Assembly (NCBI GenBank): GCA_937864995.1
Contig: CALMDL010000159.1
Location: 1 to 18,184 of the forward strand
DNA length: 18,184 nucleotides
Direction: 5' to 3'
Source: an uncultured Candidatus Altimarinota bacterium
Lineage (GTDB): Bacteria > Patescibacteriota > Gracilibacteria > BD1-5 > UBA6164
The translations under genes were made by a program, and so were the position numbers. This document shows positions 9,501 through 17,263 of the stretch, in pieces (within the stretch, counting starts at the first letter, position 1; the number at the start of each line of letters is the position of its first letter). The notes beneath the pieces were generated by a model that ran no database searches, was not told the DNA's origin, and saw nothing but the letters and a program-made list of their open reading frames with translations.

Positions 9501-9698
9501 TTAATCTTTATAATGTATAGCATTAACAGGACAAGCACTTATTGCATCGTCAATTCAAACAGCATTTGAAGTATCCATTCAAGCTTTTGCAAATGCTTTT
9601 CATTCATCATCTAAATCAAATACATCTGAACATATTGCTACACATGCTCCACAACCAATACAAGTTTCATTTACATAAGGCACTTTAACTTCTGACAT
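9501..9698 (-). CDS. Single-cluster ferredoxin
   Basis: 65 aa, ATG 9698 to TAA 9503. CIGCGAC (Cys13, 16, 19) and ACPVNAI (Cys56) are the ligands of one [4Fe-4S] (or [3Fe-4S]) cluster; Cys23 is extra and may pair with a second Cys or be free. The length and layout match monocluster ferredoxins with the VFDLDDEGKA middle segment. It is a soluble cytoplasmic electron carrier; its partner cannot be told from the window. Gly next to the cluster are GGT/GGA, while three others are UGA. It is separated from the pilin gene by 88 bp with the pilin promoter and has a promoter of its own, so it is likely monocistronic. Confidence 0.95.
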
Positions 9699-9732
9699 AA
9701 AATTTAATTTTAAAATATAATTTAGTTTATGT

Positions 9733-9760
9733 ATAATATATTTTATTAAAAAAAATACAA
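9733..9760 (-). promoter_or_regulatory. Candidate promoter of the ferredoxin gene
   Basis: Minus strand: TTGTAT (9760-9755), 16-nt spacer, TATTAT (9738-9733), with ATG 9698 about 35 nt further on. The -35 box is also the 3' arm of the hairpin at 9755-9799, so ending of the upstream transcript and starting of this one are physically coupled. Confidence 0.4.
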
Positions 9761-9973
9761 GGTAAAAATTACAATAAAATTATAATCTTTACCATGTATT
9801 TTTATCCATATTTATGGTCAGCCAAAATTTTTGTATTCCTTAGTGAGGAATTTTTATGATATTCCGTTTTTCTTTCTGAAAGAATTAACCCTCATAGAAA
9901 AAACTTCTAAGAATTACCATATTACTAATATTTGTAAGGAAAATTAGTTTGACGTGCCACCAATAAAATAGAC
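9747..9973 (-). ncRNA. Candidate structured RNA or leader, about 225 nt
   Basis: This gap has no code-25 reading frame of note, is visibly richer in GC than its flanks, and has a full transcription unit on the minus strand: promoter 9980-10007, then hairpins, then a hairpin (9755-9799) with a T8 tract. In minus-strand order, GTCA and AATTTT near the 5' end can pair with AAAATT and TGAC near 9818-9830, closing a domain. Inside are TTAC..ATATT/AATAT..GTAA (about 9911-9935), TAGAA/TTCTA (about 9894-9910), TTCTTT/AAAGAA (9870-9884) and ATTCCT/AGGAAT (9835-9851). I find no RNase P, tmRNA, SRP domain IV or known riboswitch signature. It could be a stand-alone RNA or a 5' leader with attenuator for the ferredoxin gene. 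Confidence 0.45.
9755..9799 (-). terminator. Long hairpin with T8 tail ending the candidate RNA
   Basis: Arms ATACA, GGTAAA and ATTA pair with TAAT, TTTACC and TGTAT in register, broken only by single-base mismatches. On the minus strand the stem is followed at once by eight T, the form of an intrinsic terminator. On the plus strand a weaker T run follows. Confidence 0.65.
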
Positions 9974-9979
9974 ACTTAT

Positions 9980-10007
9980 ATTATAATAAAATTGTATTTA
10001 CTTGCAA
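9980..10007 (-). promoter_or_regulatory. Promoter of the candidate structured RNA
   Basis: Minus strand: TTGCAA (10007-10002), 16-nt spacer, TATAAT (9985-9980). Transcription would start near 9973. Confidence 0.55.
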
Positions 10008-10019
10008 AATATATATAAT
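9992..10019 (+). promoter_or_regulatory. Candidate promoter of the ybeY operon
   Basis: Plus strand: TTGTAT (9992-9997), 16-nt spacer, TATAAT (10014-10019), with ATG 10055 about 30 nt beyond the expected start. It overlaps the minus-strand promoter at 9980-10007, so the two probably cannot be occupied together. Confidence 0.5.
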
Positions 10020-10054
10020 AAAAATTGAATATTTTATATAAAAATTAATTGAAA

Positions 10055-10495
10055 ATGTTTAAATATAACATCATAGAGAAGCCAAGTTTTGATATAAATG
10101 AAAAAATTATTGACACTATATTTAATATAATTTGAAATATAGTTAATATACCTCAAAAATGAACCCTAAATATAGTGTTTTTAGATGATAATAGTATACA
10201 AAATTTGAACAAAAATTATAGAAATATAGATAAAACAACAGATGTTTTAAGTTTTCACTATTTTGATAATTTTAATGATTTAAAAGAAGATGATATTGCC
10301 TGAGAAATGGTGTTTAATGAGAACAAAATTTTAATACAGGCTATAGAGTATTGACTTTGAAATGAAAAAGAATTTTATAAACTAATAATTCACTCTATTT
10401 TACATATTTTATGATATGATCATGAATTAGACAATGAATATGAAATTATGCAAGCTTTAGAAGATAAAATATGGTTAGAACTATTTTGAAAATAA
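10055..10495 (+). CDS. ybeY: Endoribonuclease YbeY (rRNA maturation)
   Basis: 146 aa, ATG 10055 to TAA 10493. YbeY is a zinc-dependent single-strand endoribonuclease of 16S rRNA processing and ribosome quality control. The family signature is complete: [17 protein letters not shown] in the centre, AGEM, and the zinc motif HSILHILGYDH with His113, His117 and His123. Gly120 in GYDH, invariant in the family, is encoded by TGA; this is the cleanest proof in the window that UGA means Gly. All seven glycines of the protein are UGA, and TGG is used once, for Trp. First gene of a plus-strand operon with secretion genes. Confidence 0.96.
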
Positions 10496-10545
10496 GAAAA
10501 AATTATTAAAATAAAATCATAATAATTAAATAAAAACAAAAATAT

Positions 10546-10959
10546 ATGCAATATAAAATACCTGTACAAATCGAAAATGAAGATCCAATACTTTTATGAC
10601 TAAGCTTAAGACAATTAAGTATTGTAATGATTTGATTTTGAATTTGATATTCTATTTTTAAATCACTTGCTCCAATATGAGTAGAAATTGCTGCAATTCC
10701 AGCTATTACAATAGCTGCTACTTGATTAATAATAGCAATTTTTAAATATTCTGAAATGACATTTATAGAATTTTTATTAGCTTTTATAAGATATAAAGTA
10801 AATATTGATAATAGAAAATGGGTTAAATGAGTAGATAGTTATTCATTAATGGATATTTGATTTATAAGTAATATTGAAAATAAAATAGATAATAAAGTAG
10901 ATTTTCAAGATAAAATAAATAAAATGAAAGAAATGGAAGACAAATTAAATAAAATTTAG
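10546..10959 (+). CDS. PrgI-family type IV secretion protein
   Basis: 137 aa, ATG 10546 to TAG 10957. The N-terminus MQYKIPVQIENEDPILLGLS followed by LRQL and two membrane segments (about residues 25-45 and 48-65) is the PrgI-family layout. PrgI proteins sit beside VirB4/TraC-type ATPases in type IV secretion-like systems of Gram-positives and CPR bacteria and are thought to be inner membrane parts of the channel. After FIRYKVNIDNRKWVKGVDSY the tail is charged, with Lys/Asp repeats and a predicted coiled coil (KMKEMEDKLNKI). The following gene starts 17 nt downstream. Family call good, role inferred from family. Confidence 0.8.
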
Positions 10960-10976
10960 TTTTTAAAAAAATAAAA

Positions 10977-11687
10977 GTGCCTATAAAAACAAATAAAAAA
11001 GAACATCCTGATAGTTCAACTCAAAGATATTTACCTTTTTCAAGTATTAAAGAAAATATTATTATAATGAAAGATGGTAGTGCTAGATTAGTTGTAAAAT
11101 GTTCTACAATAAATTTTTTATTAAAAAATACTGATGAACAAGATTCTATTATAATTAGTTTTCAAAGATTTCTAAATTCTCTTGATTTCCCTATTCAAGT
11201 TTTAGTTAGATCAAAAAAGTTGGATATTGAAACTTATTTATCAAATTTAAATGATAAAGCAATGAGGCAAACTAACTCATTATTGCAAAATCAAACTTAT
11301 GAATATATAGAATATCTAAGAAAATTAATTGAAGTTGCTCAAATAATGAAAAAAGAATTTTATATAATTATTCCTTTTGATAATGATTGAAATAAAAGTG
11401 TAAAAGATGATTCATTACTTTGAGTTTTTACTACATTTTGGAAATGAATAAACCAATCTTCTGATTTAGTGTCTCTTAAAAGTCAACTTAGAAATTTCTC
11501 AAAATTAAAAAAAGGACTTATATGAAGATATAATTGAGTTAAAACTTGATTAGAAAATATATGAATAAGAGCAGAAATGATGGAGAAACAAGACTTAGTT
11601 AATTTCTTAACAGATTACTATAATCCTAGACTTGATAGTTTAGCAAGTGTTTGATCAAACATTGAAAATTACAATTTAACAAATTAA
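10977..11687 (+). CDS. VirB4/TraC-associated secretion protein (no ATPase domain)
   Basis: 236 aa in code 25, GTG 10977 to TAA 11685; with the standard code it would break at residue 137. The pattern STQRYLPFSSIKENIIIMKDGSARLVVKCSTINFLLK, given here in part, then EQDSIIISFQRFLNSLDFPI and RSKKLDIETYL, is that of the small protein found next to VirB4-like ATPases in CPR genomes; it resembles the N-terminal TraC domain without Walker motifs. A cytoplasmic, mixed alpha/beta protein with a helical C-terminus. GTG is the first usable start; the only in-frame ATG codons would remove the conserved front part. It lies between the PrgI-like and VirB2-like genes, so it is probably the third part of one secretion module. 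No VirB4 follows here. Confidence 0.78.
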
Positions 11688-11689
11688 TT

Positions 11690-12043
11690 ATGAAAAAATA
11701 TTTTTATTATTTAGTATGAATTTTCTCCTCTATGCAAACTGCGTTAGCAAATGATGCTTGACTTTTATGAGATTCAATAAGTCAAGAAGAATTAAGAAAA
11801 TGAGATATTCATACTGATGATATTCCAAATATTATAAAATGAGCTATAGATTTTTGAATGTGAATAGCTTGAACAATTGCTGTTATTTTTATAATACTTT
11901 GAGCATTTAAAATTTTATTTTGATCTCTTGAACAAGATAAGACTAAATGAAAAGATACTATTATAATGGCTATTTTCTGATTTGCTATTGCAAGTTTAGC
12001 TTGGTTTATTATAAGACTTGTTATTGATAATCTAGGTAAATAA
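11690..12043 (+). CDS. VirB2-like type IV secretion pilin
   Basis: 117 aa, ATG 11690 to TAA 12041, starting 2 nt after the upstream stop. A signal peptide with likely cleavage after ALA (about residue 20) precedes a short polar loop, then two hydrophobic helices (about 52-77 and 90-112) joined by a charged turn EQDKTKGKDT. Small size, signal peptide, two helices and a C-terminal short tail fit the VirB2/TrbC type pilin family found in CPR secretion loci (T4SS pilin). Family known to form the secretion pilus or a membrane pore. UGA is the main Gly codon in the membrane helices. Confidence 0.78.
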
Positions 12044-12065
12044 GTTTAACTTTAATTTTAAAAAA

Positions 12066-12527
12066 ATGTCAAATACTATTTATGAATGGAGTTTTTCTGA
12101 CTCTAAAAATAGAGGTAAATTATGGTATATAATAGCTATATCTGTTATTTTATGACTTGCAATATGGTGAATATTTACAAAACAATACTGATTAAGTTTT
12201 ATTGTGTTTTTAATTGCATGAATAAGTTTTTTTATTGAAAATAATTCAGCTGAAAATATTGATGTAAATATAACAGAATTATGAATAAGTATTTGAGATT
12301 ATTTTTATGATTTTTCTACAATAAATAATTTTTCATTTATATATAGCTGAAATAATGCTATATTAATTAGATTAGAATTAAGTAAAAAATGAATTAAAAA
12401 AATTGACTTAAAAGTAGATGATCAAATTTGTAGTGATTTAAAAAAAATATTACCAAATTATATTGAAGAACTTAAATGATGAGAACTTACAAATAGTGAA
12501 AAACTTATTAATTTATTAAAATTATAA
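12066..12527 (+). CDS. Two-TM protein with PH-like cytoplasmic domain, unknown
   Basis: 153 aa, ATG 12066 to TAA 12525. An N-terminal MSNTIYEWSF segment precedes two close membrane helices (about residues 21-35 and 43-56), and then a soluble alpha/beta part of about 95 residues. The order YEW, two TM, then a domain with TELGISIGDYFYDF is common in CPR genomes next to secretion or Sec genes as I recall it; it resembles membrane-tethered PH-like domains, which I cannot confirm here. It starts 22 nt after the pilin gene and ends 1 nt before the next start. Confidence 0.8.
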
Positions 12528-12528
12528 A

Positions 12529-12924
12529 ATGAAAATATTTTTATCTATATTATTTAATGCATTAATATTATTTGCACTTACATATCTATTAAGTGCGAAT
12601 CCTGAAAAATGAGTTGAAGCTTGAATTATAGTGGAGTGATGACTAAAAACATATATAATTTGAGGAGCATTGCTTTGATTAATTAATGTAACAATAAAAC
12701 CAATATTAAAAATATTGTCTCTTCCTTTATTTTTTGTTTTTCTATGACTTGTTGCTTTTATAGTTAACTGAGTTGTACTTTGGTTACTTGACTATATTTT
12801 TAATAAAATACTAGTTATACCAGGAATATCTTATTCAATAAATTGAGCTGTAAATTTTATAATTGCAGTTGCAATTTTTACAATTTTGAATATGGTTTAT
12901 TCAATATTATTTTCTAAAAAATAG
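12529..12924 (+). CDS. Holin-4/YvlD-family membrane protein
   Basis: 131 aa, ATG 12529 to TAG 12922. Four hydrophobic segments: residues 1-20, about 40-58, 65-90 and 105-127. LINVTIKPILKILSLPL, then LGLVAFIVNGVVLWLLDYIF, matches the YvlD/DUF360 family (also called mycobacteriophage holin 4 superfamily). Most chromosomal members are not phage lysis proteins; their role is unknown, with links to envelope stress. Position within a housekeeping and secretion operon argues against a phage origin. Confidence 0.82.
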
Positions 12925-12928
12925 ACAA

Positions 12929-13147
12929 ATGTTAGATATTTTAAAATTTAGCGAAATTATTATTGCTATATTATTAATTTTTATTGTTTTAATACAAAAC
13001 AAAAATGTTTCTTTGAATTTAAGTGATATGAGCTCATGAATGTGAGAAATAACAAAAAGAGGTCCTGAAAAAATACTTCAAAATGCTACAATAGTTTTAT
13101 GAGTATTATTTGTAATTAATTCTATAGCATTATTTCTACTTAAATAA
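12929..13147 (+). CDS. secG: Preprotein translocase subunit SecG
   Basis: 72 aa, ATG 12929 to TAA 13145, 4 nt after the previous stop. Two membrane segments (residues 6-23 and 52-71) flank LIQNKNVSLNLSDMSSGMG and a short ITKRGPEKILQNATI stretch, matching the SecG hairpin, whose loop commonly holds a Gly/Ser turn followed by a charged R-G-x-E/D-K segment. Both Gly in the loop are UGA. SecG is a small accessory of SecYEG that eases SecA-driven export. The many exported proteins in the window depend on this route. Confidence 0.82.
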
Positions 13148-13161
13148 TTTTTCATTATTTT

Positions 13162-15411
13162 ATGATAACTCAAAAATTTCTTAAACTAAAAAAATACTTA
13201 TTTTTAATAAGTATTCTATTTTTGTTTACTTCGCTTTTTCATCTTATATATATTTTTTTATATACAGATGCAAAAACAATTCCTGTGAAATGAGGGACTA
13301 TTTCGGAATGATTAATATGAAATTTTCCGAGTTTAAATCCACTTAAAAATTTATCTTGAAATAATCAATATGTAATTTGATTATTATATAGATCTCTTTT
13401 GAAATATGATTTAGAAGAAGATAAAATAGTTTGAGATATTGCTAATTGTGATATAAGCACTCTTGTAAATATAGAGTGTTATATTAATGATGATGCAAAA
13501 TGGTCAAATTGAGAAAAAATAACAGCAGAAGATATATATTCTACATATGAATTAATAAAATCTACAAATTCAAATATAATTTTAACTTCTTTATTAGAAG
13601 GAACAAAGATTGAATACAAAGACAATATGATTGCATTTAAAAATAATAAACAAGATATAAATTTTTTAAATGTGTTTTTTCAACCAATTTTATCTAAAAA
13701 AACAATAGATAGTTTATCTAAAGAAAATATTTTTTGAAACTTCCCTACTACAGATTTAGTTTATTCATGAAATTTTAAAATATCAAATGTAAGTTCTGAT
13801 TTAACATTATGAGTTTCAAAGATAATATTAGATAAAAATGAATATTATGGTAATTGAAACATATCAAAAGTAATAATAAATGTATTCCCAAATATAAATA
13901 CTTTCTTAAAGAATAAACAATCTGTTAATGTATTTAATGATGATGATAATATAATTTGAGAGTCTGTTCCTAGGCTTCAAAGTAATAAATATACTCTTCC
14001 TCAATTTGTTTGATTATTTATAAATCAAAACAAAGTAACAAATTTAGAACTAAGAAACTATATATTTAACAAAATAAATAGTGAAAATTTAATTGAATTG
14101 CTTTGAAAAGACAATTTCAATATAGTAAATAATCCATATATTTGAGAAACTAAAATAGAAAAAGAACCAAATATAAAAAACTTTGAATCTATAATGAAAT
14201 CCTTAGGTTATACAAAAAAATCTAAAAAAATAGAAGATTTAATTCCTGAAAAAGAAATACCTAAAGTTGAAGAAGTTAAAGAAGAAACTAAAAATACAAC
14301 AGAAATAAAAGATGAAGATTTAGATATTGCAAAATTTCAAAAAGAATCTGAGATCATAGTAAAACCTACTTATGTAGAAAAATATAACTTTGTTACAAAA
14401 GAAGATATATTATTAGAATGAGTTTCTACATCTGAAGTTGAAGAAATTTATATAAATGACTATAAATTATCTGACTATAAAAAATGAGATACATCTTTTT
14501 TTTACAGATTAAAAACTTCAAATTGAAACTTTAAAGAATGAAGAAATAATTACAAAATTTATTTTGTAATATGATGAAAAAAAGTATTTAAAGAAGAAAT
14601 AAATTTCTTATTAAATACTAATAAAGAAATACTAAATTCTCAAGAAAAAGCATTTGTAAAAGATCTTTACTTAGCAGATTTAGAGGCTAAGGCAAAACAA
14701 GAAGAACAAGCTAAAGAAGAGCAAGCAAAAAAAGAAAATGAAGAAAAAAAGGAAATAACAAATATTAATCAAGAAGAATTTGAAAAAGTAAATAAACTAG
14801 ACGAAAATATATATTATGATAAAGATTTAACTCCTTTTACATTAAGATTATATTACTTAAATACTGAAAAAGCATTAGATGACACAGCTAATTTTATAAA
14901 AAATTCACTAAAAGAATTATGAATAGAAATAGAATTAGTTCCTTTTGATTTAAATAATGTTGCAAAAGTACTAGCAAATAAGGATGATTATGATATGATA
15001 TTAACTTGAGTTAATTTATGATATTTTGATTTTAATATATTTCCTTATTTTCATTCTAGTCAATCAAAAAATTGATATAATTTTGGTAATGTTAAAAAAA
15101 CTAGTTTAGATATATTATTAGAAGATTTAAAATCAAATATTTTAAGTGATGAAAAAATAAAAGAAAATCAAATTAAAATATTAGAAATATTAAAAGAAGA
15201 ACAAGTAATTAAAACTTTATATACGCCTAAAATAAACTTACTTGTTGATAAAAATTTAAAAAACAAAGAAATGTATGAAAGCTTACCAAATAAATACTTA
15301 AGATCATATATTTTAAATTCATCTTATATAAAAGAAGATAAAATTATAAATTTTGAAAATAAAAGTATAGTTAACTTCTTTAAATTTATATTAAAAAAAT
15401 TGTATGAATAA
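13162..15411 (+). CDS. Family 5 extracellular solute-binding protein with a 200-aa inserted Ig-like module
   Basis: 749 aa, ATG 13162 to TAA 15409. An N-terminal membrane anchor or signal (about residues 13-37) is followed by TIPVKGGTISEGLIGNFPSLNPL and LLYRSLLKYD, the opening of oligopeptide-binding proteins (SBP_bac_5). CYINDDAKWSNGEKITAEDI is the strongest family motif. The family fold is broken at about residue 350 by a Lys/Glu-rich linker, a beta module at about 400-490 with GVSTSEVEEIYINDYKLSDY (Ig-like type) and a second Lys/Glu/Gln-rich coiled linker at about 500-545. The second lobe resumes near 552 with TPFTLRLYYLNTEKALDDTA and KELGIEIELVPFD. Usual length of the family is 500-600 aa. 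No permease or ATPase follows. It presumably captures peptides at the surface, and no lipobox Cys is present. Confidence 0.88.
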
Positions 15412-16303
15412 TGATATAAAAGAGAAAATAATACTACCAGCTCGGAAAACTATTAGAGATGATACAAAAATCAAAAAATTTTATATTTTTCCTTGACTAC
15501 TATCTATTATTTTCTTAACTGCTCTTCTTGTATATCAAGCTATATATACATATGTTGTGATTTTTTGAAATAACCAAGATGAAATTCTTAAAAAATTGTT
15601 ATATTTTTTAGAATCAGATTACTGATTTGAAGCAGTTATAATATGAATACTTTTTATTATTATATATTTCTTATCAATACCTATATTTGAATGATGATTA
15701 ATAAAATATATTGATTTAAAAAATAAAGGTACTCCTATATCTTGAAGTGAAGCTTTTTGACAATGATTATACAAGTTTTTACCATTATTTGAATACAATA
15801 ATGTATTTTCAGAATTTAAAATAATAAGTATATTAAACTTTTATTTATTTTCTATAAGATTTATTTGAATAGAATATATCATGGTAATAAATTACATATT
15901 TTTAATAGTATTTACAATATGAATAATATTAAATATACTATTTGTATATTCTAAATATGCTATAGTTTTAAATAATAAAAATGTTTTTCAATCTATTTGA
16001 GAATCATCAAAAATAAGTATTTTAAACCTAAAAAGAACAACAAAATTATATTTTTTAATATTCTTTTTAAACCTAAGAGTAATAATAAATTTTATAATAT
16101 TCCTCTTTTTCCCTATTATGATATTTGTTGTTATTTGATTAATAACAACTAAGTTTCTATTAATAATAGCTGTTACAATTCTTTGAATAATATTTATATG
16201 ATTAATACTTGCTTTATGATATTTAACTGCTGTTTTAGAAGTATTTAAAACATCATTATGGTATTATGCATATGAAGAAGGTAAAAAATATTTAGAAGAC
16301 TAA
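15404..16303 (+). CDS. Polytopic membrane protein, unknown
   Basis: 299 aa, ATG 15404 to TAA 16301; its start overlaps the end of the solute-binding protein gene by 8 nt, indicating translational coupling. A charged N-terminal stretch of about 25 residues precedes six or so hydrophobic segments (near 28-50, 75-95, 135-155, 160-180, 220-240 and 245-270). A cytoplasmic Lys/Glu end (YEEGKKYLED) closes it. The profile resembles the multi-TM domains (DUF/glycerophosphodiester-phosphodiesterase membrane region type) that occur in CPR genomes, without a clear motif. It has no EAA loop of ABC permeases, so a transport partner role for the neighbouring binding protein is not supported. Confidence 0.85.
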
Positions 16304-16329
16304 AAAAACGACTTAAAAGTCGTTTTTTT
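16302..16329. terminator. Bidirectional hairpin terminator of the plus-strand operon
   Basis: A perfect inverted repeat with A7-CGACTT | AAGTCG-T7 form: a GC-containing stem with an A tract before and a T tract after, so it can work on both strands. It begins inside the plus-strand TAA and reaches the minus-strand stop of the next gene. Confidence 0.85.
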
Positions 16330-17086
16330 ATTTATAATCTAAATAATATTTTTTATAATAAGATATAACTCATTCAAAATTTTGAAAAACTAAATCTTCA
16401 TTTCAAACTCATAACTCAACAGGATTAACTTTTAGTGAAATAAATCAATTATATGCTGTTGTTTTAAGTTTCATTAAAAAACTTTCTAAAGGCAAATTTG
16501 AAATTCATCATCATGCATTTCAAGGTAATAATCAATCTTTATCACTTAAATAAATATTTTTAATACTAGTTCAAAGAATTTTATGAGCTTTAATTATATC
16601 AACTCATGAACTTCAATCTAAAATTGATAAATCAAGAGATGTATCACCTGTAATTTTTTTAATATCAAGTAATGAAGAATTTCTATACTTTGGAATAACA
16701 AGTAACAAAAATTCTGGCTCAACGTTTTTAATTGCAATTGAAATTTTATTTTCCTTTTTTATTTTTGATAATTTTTTTGAAAACCAAGATGAATTCAAAT
16801 CCTTAAAATATGGGGGTGAAAAATTTACAACTTGGGCTCACAAAATTTTAGATAAGGAAATTATTTTATCAATTGTATCTTCATCTAATCACTTAGAAGA
16901 AACCGTAATTGATAAAACTTTAACTCATATTGAATCTGATAGTCATTTAATGTAGTTTTCATCCCAAAGATCATAATTATCATTTGCTAATGACAAATCA
17001 ATACCATCAAATCATGCTTTTTTTGCGAATAAAAAAGTCCTATGAATTCAATATCAATCTAAAGATGAAGTAGATAATAATATCAC
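16328..17086 (-). CDS. Sugar phosphate isomerase/epimerase-like TIM-barrel protein, metal ligands degenerate
   Basis: 252 aa in code 25, GTG 17086 to TAA 16330. It begins with STSSL, FAKKAGFDGIDLSL, DSIGVKVLSITV and KILGAQVVNFSPP, the repeated strand-helix pattern of the AP endonuclease 2/xylose isomerase-like barrel. In the family, Glu, Asp/His and Glu bind metal. Here the expected Glu sites read SIAIKNVEPE and ISLKVNP (Lys in place of Glu), while SLDLS, LSDKDG and LPGNAGGGI keep part of the pattern. So the fold is likely but the chemistry may be altered or lost. GTG is the only start before an upstream in-frame TAA. It has UGA Gly codons throughout, and is convergent with the plus-strand operon through a shared terminator. 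Confidence 0.75.
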
Positions 17087-17118
17087 TTTTAAAAAAAATT
17101 AATATATAATATATTTAA

Positions 17119-17147
17119 ATATTAACATATATTTAAAAAATTGTAAA
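17119..17147 (-). promoter_or_regulatory. Candidate promoter of the TIM-barrel gene
   Basis: Minus strand: TTTACA (17147-17142), 17-nt spacer, TAATAT (17124-17119); expected start about 26 nt before GTG 17086. The region is nearly all A and T, so chance matches are likely. Confidence 0.35.
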
Positions 17148-17156
17148 AAATAATAC

Positions 17157-17227
17157 AAAAAAACTCCAACTTAGTTAATACTAAATTAGAGTTTTTACTA
17201 TTCTTAAATGGTGGGTGATATAGGATT
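17157..17227 (-). repeat. Second copy of the tRNA-Val 3' end plus terminator
   Basis: 71 bp that repeat 17264-17334 at a shift of 107 bp with one mismatch (17170 C against 17277 A). It carries the terminator hairpin (17159-17196) and the last 19 or so nucleotides of tRNA-Val including CCA (TGGTGGGTGATATAGGATT on the plus strand). After 17227 the match stops abruptly inside the T arm and the following 36 bp are unrelated to tRNA-Val, so this copy is a tRNA fragment and not a gene. Confidence 0.9.
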
Positions 17228-17263
17228 TACCCACAAGGGGCATAAACTTCTCATCCAAAACAT

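Noticed and set aside
9747..9973. tmRNA, RNase P RNA or SRP RNA in the ferredoxin-ybeY gap
   Set aside because: No tRNA-like CCA end, no GAGGAAAGTCC-type P4 sequence and no SRP domain IV GGAAGGAAGCA motif on either strand.
9949..9987. TTGACG and TATAAT as a plus-strand promoter for ybeY
   Set aside because: The spacing is 27 nt, too long for a sigma-70 promoter; the pair at 9992-10019 has a 16-nt spacer and lies nearer the start codon.
12529..12924. Phage holin gene as a sign of a prophage
   Set aside because: YvlD-type members are ordinary chromosomal genes, and no phage structural, lysis or integrase gene is next to it.
15404..16303. ABC transporter permease paired with the solute-binding protein
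   Set aside because: No EAA loop or permease signature, and no ATPase gene follows; the terminator comes directly after.
1..17086. UGA read as Trp (code 4), as in mycoplasmas
   Set aside because: TGA falls on invariant glycines (YbeY GYDH, LspA NTG) while Trp sites use TGG, and the gene families are of CPR type.
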